Below, piece after piece: positions 59,851 through 64,000 of a stretch of 64,000 bases of DNA (the stretch's first letter is position 1; each line of letters opens with the position of its first letter). Below the pieces are notes generated by a model. The model was not told the DNA's origin. It made no database searches and was given only the letters and a program-made list of their open reading frames with translations. Position numbers and translations under genes: made by a program. The DNA is from Granulosicoccus sp963833195 (lineage in GTDB: Bacteria > Pseudomonadota > Gammaproteobacteria > Granulosicoccales > Granulosicoccaceae), in contig CAWHXF010000028.1 of assembly GCA_963833195.1 (NCBI GenBank), forward strand, positions 1,178,001-1,242,000. Direction: 5' to 3'.

Positions 59851-60027
59851 GTGAATTTCAGCGTCCCGGAGGACGTCAAGCGAGCCTTCGACGAGACCTT
59901 CGCCGAGGCACAACGCGCGATCCTCACCAGCCTGATGCGTGACGCCGTGGACGATGCGAAGCGCCGAAGCGAAGGGCACAAGCCGTACGCGAGCTACTTG
60001 CCGAGCGGGAAGCCAGCGAGCCGGTGA
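59851..60027 (+). CDS. ribbon-helix-helix antitoxin of a VapBC pair
   Basis: From GTG 59851 the 58-residue protein reads NFSVPEDVKRAFDETFAEAQ, ILTSLMRDAVDDAKRR, the RHH type that pairs with PIN toxins of the KLVVDASVALKW class; that toxin follows 38 bp downstream. An upstream ATG (59785) would add 22 residues without family resemblance. Confidence 0.7.
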   Translation: MNFSVPEDVKRAFDETFAEAQRAILTSLMRDAVDDAKRRSEGHKPYASYLPSGKPASR

Positions 60028-60064
60028 GCTTGCGGATCGATGATGCGCGCAGATCCGGACGGCC

Positions 60065-60480
60065 GTGAAGCTCGTCGTCGATGCAAGCGTCGCGCTGAAG
60101 TGGCTCTTCGCAGTCGCATCGACGAGCCTGACGTCGGCCGCGCCATCGAGATCCTCGACAGATTCGAGCGGGGGCGATTGATGGCTGGCCCCTGTCCACT
60201 TCAGGCCGAGGTCTGCGCGGTGCTTGCCCGCGAATCGCCGCAGATCATGACTCGCCAACTGTCCCGGCTCACGCGATGTCGATCCCGTGACGGATGACGC
60301 CTTGATCACGGCGCACGCATGCGGCTGTCTCACGAGCTCGGGCATCGCCTGTTCGACGCCCTGTACCACGCTGTGGCACTGGAGACGGGCGTCCATCTGG
60401 TGACGACCGACAAACGCTACGTGCTCAAGGCCGCCGAGCGGGGCGATATCGTCGAGCTCTCGCGCTGGGCTGTCGAGTAG
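60065..60480 (+). pseudogene. VapC-type PIN toxin, about three one-base shifts
   Basis: GTG 60065 begins KLVVDASVALKWLF, then the frame moves to RSRIDEPDVGRAIEILDRFE, CPLQAEVCAVLARESPQIM, later to DVDPVTDDALI, and finally to MRLSHELGHRLFDALYHAVALE, VHLVTTDKRYVLKAAERGDIVEL with a stop at 60478. All PIN acidic positions and the full length (about 137 residues) are retained, so the breaks look like single-base errors (missing C near 60105 and 60273) rather than decay. Confidence 0.75.
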
Positions 60481-60538
60481 CGGCGACCTCTCCCGTTATT
60501 GCCTGATTCACCGCGTCGGCGCGCTTTCGCTTCCGCTC

Positions 60539-61675
60539 TCACCTCCGTCGTGTGCTCCCCCAACCCCGGCGAGCGCCGCCCGCCACCTGCACCCCCTCCC
60601 CCAGCACCACCGGCATCCTCACCCCCGGCACCCCGTCCACATCCACCCGCATCCCCCGATGCACGAACTGCGGGTCCGCGAACACGTCCGCCACCGTGTT
60701 GATCGGCCCGGCGGGCACCACCGCCTCCTCGAGCGCGGCCAGCAGCTCGTCCCGTTGCCACGACCGCACGCGTGCGGCGAGCGCTTCGGTCATCGCCTCC
60801 CGATTCGCCACCCGGTCCGCGTTCGTCCGGTAGCGCTCGTCCGCCGGCATGTCCGGCAGCTCCAGCACCGCGCACAGCCTGCCGAACTGCGCATCGTTCC
60901 CCACCGCCACGATCAGGTGCCCGTCGGACGTCCGGAACGTCTGGTACGGCGCGATGTTCGGGTGCGCGTTGCCCATGCGCGTCGGCGAGACGCCGCTCGC
61001 CAGGAAGTTCATCGCCTGGTTCGCCAGCACGCCGGACATCGTGTCGAACAGCGCCATGTCCACGAGCTCGCCCCGCCCCGTCACCTCGCGCCGCGCCAGC
61101 GCCGCCTGGATGCCGATGACGCCGTACAGCCCGGTGAAGAGGTCGGCGAACGCCACGCCCATCTTCTGCGGCTCGCCGTCGGGTTCGCCCGTCAGGCTCA
61201 TGATGCCGGCCATGCCCTGGATCATGAAGTCGTAGCCCGCGCGGTGCGCGTACGGGCCGGTCTGGCCGAAGCCCGTGACGGAGCAGTAGACGAGGCGCGG
61301 GTTCGCCTTCGCGAGGCTCTCGTGGTCGAGGCCGAACTTCGCGAGGCCACCGACGCGGAAGTTCTCCACCAGCACGTCGGCGTCCGCGGCCAGCGCCTTC
61401 ACGAGCGCAAGGTCATCGGCGTCCGCGAGGTCCGCCACCACCGAGCGCTTGCCGCGGTTGCAGGCGTGGAAGTAGGCAGCGGTGCGTTCGCCGGCGGGCG
61501 CCTCGATCCAGGGCGGTCCCCATTGGCGCGTGTCGTCGCCGGCGGGGCTCTCGATCTTGATCACGTCGGCACCGAGGTCCGCCAGCGTCTGCCCGATCCA
61601 CGGCCCGGCCAGGATGCGGGACAGGTCGAGCACGCGTAGCCCCGCGTGCGGGGCGGCGATGGGCTCCTCGGTCAT
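60539..61675 (-). CDS. CaiB/BaiF family CoA-transferase
   Basis: The class III CoA-transferase of about 378 residues moves CoA between carboxylic acids. GLRVLDLSRILAGPWIGQTLADLGADVIKIE, GDDTRQWGPPW, NRGKRSVVADL, LVENFRVGGLAKFG and VTGFGQTGPYAHRAGYD are diagnostic. The usual C-terminal LGEHT motif is missing from this frame but appears next door as GLGEHTTEV near 60540-60570, so a one-base shift probably truncates it. With a glutaryl-CoA dehydrogenase nearby, a glutarate CoA-transferase role is plausible. Confidence 0.9.
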   Translation of the reverse strand: MTEEPIAAPHAGLRVLDLSRILAGPWIGQTLADLGADVIKIESPAGDDTRQWGPPWIEAPAGERTAAYFHACNRGKRSVVADLADADDLALVKALAADADVLVENFRVGGLAKFGLDHESLAKANPRLVYCSVTGFGQTGPYAHRAGYDFMIQGMAGIMSLTGEPDGEPQKMGVAFADLFTGLYGVIGIQAALARREVTGRGELVDMALFDTMSGVLANQAMNFLASGVSPTRMGNAHPNIAPYQTFRTSDGHLIVAVGNDAQFGRLCAVLELPDMPADERYRTNADRVANREAMTEALAARVRSWQRDELLAALEEAVVPAGPINTVADVFADPQFVHRGMRVDVDGVPGVRMPVVLGEGVQVAGGARRGWGSTRRR

Positions 61676-61682
61676 GGGCGGC

Positions 61683-61973
61683 TCAGCGGTAGTCGGTGAG
61701 ATCCATGCTCGCATGCAGCACGCGCACGACGACGATCTCGTCGGCGGCGGCGGTGTAGAACACCACGTGATGGTTCACGGGCAGCGAGCCGTAGCCCGTG
61801 CCCAGCGCGTCGCGCGCGCGGCCGTTGCCGGGCCATCGGGCGAGGCTCGCGACGGAGCTTGCGATGAGCTGCAGGTAGTCGTCGGCGAGCGCCTCGCCGC
61901 GCTTGCCGGCGATGTCGGCGTGCAGCTCGACGAGATCCTGTCGCGCCTGCGTGGTGGTGCGGACCCTACGCAC
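61683..61973 (-). CDS. parE: ParE-type toxin
   Basis: The 96-residue RelE/ParE-fold protein contains TTQARQDLVELHADIAGKRG, LARWPGNGRARDALGTGYGSLPVNHHVVFY and VVVRVLHASMDL. It is complete in length and overlaps the ParD stop by 8 bp. ParE toxins inhibit gyrase; some members of the fold act on ribosomes instead. Confidence 0.9.
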   Translation of the reverse strand: MRRVRTTTQARQDLVELHADIAGKRGEALADDYLQLIASSVASLARWPGNGRARDALGTGYGSLPVNHHVVFYTAAADEIVVVRVLHASMDLTDYR

Positions 61974-62226
61974 GGCCTCGCGCCGCCGCCAGGCGCCGCC
62001 CTTCCGCCGCGATCAGCTCGACGTCGAGGGTGCCGCCATCGCCGGAACGGGCGCCGAGCTCGAGCGCCTCGCGCAGGGCGCGCTCGCGGCGCTCGGTGGC
62101 CTCGAGCTGGCGGACCGCCGTGCGCACGAGGTCGTCGGGGGACGCGTGGCGGCCTTCGGCGACCTGGCGCGCGACGAAGGCGTCGAGGTGCTCGCCGAGG
62201 GCCACTTTCGTCTTGTTCCTGAACAT
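61966..62226 (-). CDS. parD: ParD-type antitoxin
   Basis: The 86-residue protein has the RHH/ParD start KVALGEHLDAFVARQVAEGRH, ASPDDLVRTAVRQLEATERR and a disordered acidic tail. It overlaps parE and is transcribed first. With an intact partner this is one of the few undamaged modules in the window. Confidence 0.88.
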   Translation of the reverse strand: MFRNKTKVALGEHLDAFVARQVAEGRHASPDDLVRTAVRQLEATERRERALREALELGARSGDGGTLDVELIAAEGRRLAAARGRA

Positions 62227-62411
62227 GGCGGCGCTGCTTCCACTGCGATTTCGAATCAGGACGCCGAAGTGTATGCGCGGCGCCACGGTTCCGGCGGCGC
62301 CGACCGATGGTCGGGCCCGTACGGGATACCGACCACGGAGGCACCGAGGGCCGCGAGCGGTCGGCGATGGTGCGTGTTGCTCGGCGGGGGCCCAAATCGG
62401 GCGTCGAACGC

Positions 62412-62696
62412 GTGACGGAGCATCGGTCCCGACAGTCCGCCGGCGGTGCACAGAGGGTCGAGCTGACCGTGCCGACCGAGCACGTGAAACTGATTCGCGC
62501 CGTGGCGAAGATGCTGCGCGCGTCGGACGCCGGCAACGACGAGGTGCTCGCGCTTCAGAGGATCGTCGGCCCCGAGCAACGTCCGGCCCGTACGGGCGCG
62601 GAGCTGCTCGCCTTCTTCCGCTCGTCCCCGCTGGTCGGCGAGGACCTGGACTTTCGACGCGAGGACTCGGCCGGTCGTCCCGTCGATCTGTCCTGA
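62412..62696 (+). CDS. VapB-like antitoxin of a lost toxin
   Basis: The 94-residue frame from GTG 62412 reads RVELTVPTEHVKLIRAVAKML, ARTGAELLAFFRSSPLVGEDLDFRRED and ends AGRPVDLS, matching antitoxins that end in a G-R-x-V/I-D/E-L tail and precede PIN toxins. ATG 62367 is an alternative start. Its stop overlaps the ATG of a truncated VapC (TGATG). Confidence 0.75.
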   Translation: MTEHRSRQSAGGAQRVELTVPTEHVKLIRAVAKMLRASDAGNDEVLALQRIVGPEQRPARTGAELLAFFRSSPLVGEDLDFRREDSAGRPVDLS

Positions 62697-62884
62697 TGGG
62701 GCTTCTGCTCGACACCAACGTCATCGACGCACGGGCGGAGCTTTCGCTCCTCGGAGATGCTGGCCCGCCGCTCTTGCGCCCGGAGATAGCGGCAAAGACG
62801 GTCGCGGGTCGCGACAACCGCCACGGCATCACCGAGCCCTCCTCGACTATTCGGAACGGTGCGCGCCGGCGCAACGCAGGCTAG
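62696..62884 (+). pseudogene. VapC toxin stub
   Basis: The frame begins MGLLLDTNVID, the classic PIN start with its first catalytic Asp, then passes into text with no PIN similarity (LLRPEIAAKTVAGRDNRHG) and stops at 62884. Only about 11 of an expected 130 residues remain, so the toxin is inactivated while the antitoxin is intact. Confidence 0.7.
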
Positions 62885-63008
62885 AGGAACGCGATCGTGG
62901 TGTATCGCGTGTGCGCTCGAAAGCACACCGGGATCGTCGCTGACATCAAGCGCCTTGCGCCATCGCTCCGACCTGGAGCCGAACGTGCATCAGCGCGGGT
63001 AGCAGACC

Positions 63009-63263
63009 GTGGTTCCCGTGCGGCTGGCGCAGTACGGCGATGACAAGCTCGTGTCCCGCTCGCAGGCAAAACGCCTGATCGCACGCTTCGACCGGTTCAA
63101 GGTCGTCATCCTGGACTTCGAAGGCGTCGAGAGCCTCGGTCAGGCGTTTGCCGACGAGGTCTTCCGGGTGTTCGGCAACCGGTTCCCGACGATCGAGCTG
63201 TCCGAGGTGAATGCCAACGCCGACGTGACACGGATGATCAGACGTGCGACGTCGGGGTCGTAG
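63009..63263 (+). CDS. STAS-like DUF4325 domain protein, probably N-terminally truncated
   Basis: The 84-residue frame gives LVSRSQAKRLIARFDRFKVVILDFEGVESLGQAFADEVFRVF and a C-terminal VNANADVTRMIRRA, matching DUF4325. In other genomes this domain usually sits at the C-terminus of a longer protein with an HTH or ATPase-like N-terminal half. Here only the domain is seen, from a GTG without a good ribosome site, so it may be another 5'-deleted remnant. The 124 bp upstream contain nothing recognisable. Confidence 0.65.
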   Translation: MVPVRLAQYGDDKLVSRSQAKRLIARFDRFKVVILDFEGVESLGQAFADEVFRVFGNRFPTIELSEVNANADVTRMIRRATSGS

Positions 63264-63269
63264 GTAGCG

Positions 63270-64000
63270 CTAGAAGAACGCCTGAATTCCCGTCTGCGCG
63301 CGCCCGAGAATGAGCGCGTGCACGTCGTGCGTGCCCTCGTAGGTGTTCACCGTCTCCAGGTTCTGCGAGTGGCGCATGACGTGGTACCCGCTCTGGATGC
63401 CGTTGCCGCCGTGCATGTCGCGCGAGGTGCGCGCGATGTCGAGCGCCTTGCCGCAGTTGTTCCGCTTGACGATGCTGATCATCTCCGGCGCCATGTCGTG
63501 GCTGTCCATCAGCCGGCCCACCCGTAGCGATGCGTGCAGCCCGAGCGTGATCTCGGTCTGCATGTCGGCGAGCTTCTTCTGGAAGAGCTGCGTGCCGGCC
63601 AGCGGCTTGTCGAACTGCTTCCGGTCCAGCCCGTACTGGCGCGCGCGGTGCCAGCAGTCCTCGGCCGCGCCCATGACGCCCCAGGAAATGCCGTAGCGCG
63701 CGCGGTTCAGGCAGCCGAACGGGCCGCGCAGGCCGGACACGTTCGGCAGCAGCGCGTCCTCGCCCACCTCGACGCCCTGCATGACGATCTCGCCGGTCAG
63801 CGAGGCGCGCAGCGAGAGCTTGCCCTCGATGGCGGGCGTGGACAGCCCCTCCATGCCGCGCTCCAGCACGAAGCCGCGGATCTTGCCGTCGTGCGCGTCG
63901 GACTTGGCCCAGACGACGAAGACGTCCGCGAACGGCGCGTTCGAGATCCAGGTCTTGTTGCCCGTGAGCCGGTAGCCCGTCGCGGTCTTCTCCGCGCGCG
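63270..64000 (-). CDS. gcdH: glutaryl-CoA dehydrogenase (partial, runs off the window)
   Basis: The C-terminal 243 codons of an acyl-CoA dehydrogenase continue beyond 64000. The text SNAPFADVFVVWAKSD, GKIRGFVLERGMEGLSTPAI, FGCLNRARYGISWG, GAAEDCWHRARQYGLDRKQFDKPLAGTQL and the terminal NTYEGTHDVHALILGRAQTGIQAF match glutaryl-CoA dehydrogenase, with the catalytic Glu in YEGTHD and the Arg-rich glutarate-binding context. It oxidatively decarboxylates glutaryl-CoA to crotonyl-CoA in lysine/tryptophan breakdown. The 5' end is outside the window. Confidence 0.93.
   Translation of the reverse strand, partial: RAEKTATGYRLTGNKTWISNAPFADVFVVWAKSDAHDGKIRGFVLERGMEGLSTPAIEGKLSLRASLTGEIVMQGVEVGEDALLPNVSGLRGPFGCLNRARYGISWGVMGAAEDCWHRARQYGLDRKQFDKPLAGTQLFQKKLADMQTEITLGLHASLRVGRLMDSHDMAPEMISIVKRNNCGKALDIARTSRDMHGGNGIQSGYHVMRHSQNLETVNTYEGTHDVHALILGRAQTGIQAFF

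Overview
The window reads as chromosomal DNA from a very GC-rich proteobacterium, most likely a gammaproteobacterium. Supporting signs are a bamD (+), rluD, pgeF, clpB (all -) order and orientation like that of E. coli, gltX near tRNA-Ala(GGC), a pilSR-pilABCD type IV pilus locus with a sigma-54 pilin promoter, and a Fur lacking the second CxxC cysteine as in pseudomonads. Starts are often GTG, and operons are packed with 4-bp ATGA/GTGA overlaps. A divinyl chlorophyllide reductase (BciA) homologue and an SbtA/SbtB-type bicarbonate transporter hint at a phototrophic or autotrophic relative (for example Ectothiorhodospiraceae), but I cannot place the lineage from this window alone.

Layout. 0-13 kb: bciA-like reductase, fur, tRNA-Ala, a secreted aspzincin (M35) metallopeptidase with a GlyGly-CTERM-like tail, a receiver-only regulator, gltX, PP2C phosphatase, nth, clpB, then decayed DUF4143 and Rhs pieces, and pgeF. 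13-44 kb is an accessory block lying between pgeF and rluD. It holds an ArsR-AHSA1 fusion with MAPEG; a molybdo-hydroxylase operon (amino acid synthesis family remnant, UPF0280, FAD subunit, fused [2Fe-2S]/Moco subunit, 6-hydroxynicotinate reductase); a polytopic membrane protein; a Fic remnant; transglutaminase; a peroxiredoxin-like protein; a subtilisin-like protease; GH3 glucosidase with a LacI remnant; a Liv-type ABC transporter; VapBC; hydantoinase/oxoprolinase HyuAB; and a giant CheB-CheR hybrid kinase followed by a stand-alone CheB. 44-49 kb: toxin-antitoxin genes around rluD, the SbtA/PII-like pair, and bamD. 49-60 kb: a GGDEF protein with a decayed EAL half, then pilS-pilR-pilA-pilA2-pilB-pilC-pilD. 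60-64 kb: more toxin-antitoxin modules, a CaiB/BaiF CoA-transferase and the start-truncated end of a glutaryl-CoA dehydrogenase.

Two themes dominate. First, several accessory genes survive only as a head or tail, or as a head joined out of frame to a tail: the amino acid synthesis family gene, Fic, LacI, EAL, Rhs, DUF4143, a RelE-like toxin and a VapC. Antitoxins outlast their toxins at three loci. Second, the pilus genes pilS, pilA, pilA2, pilB, pilC and pilD, and also hyuA, hyuB, the S8 protease and a vapC, are interrupted by many one-base shifts, often in homopolymers, while the protein text on either side is otherwise perfect. That pattern looks more like uncorrected consensus errors than real decay. 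I treat those genes as probably functional but broken in this sequence.

Regulatory signals that can be read directly include a sigma-54 promoter and an upstream palindrome before pilA, a near-consensus sigma-70 promoter with an operator inside it before the ArsR fusion (probably leaderless), a palindromic VapBC operator, a clpB terminator, a pilC-pilD hairpin, and four 23-bp iteron-like repeats beside the DUF4143 remnant. I did not identify a clearly new defence or biosynthetic system. The strongest leads are the fragmented-gene landscape and the iteron-like array.
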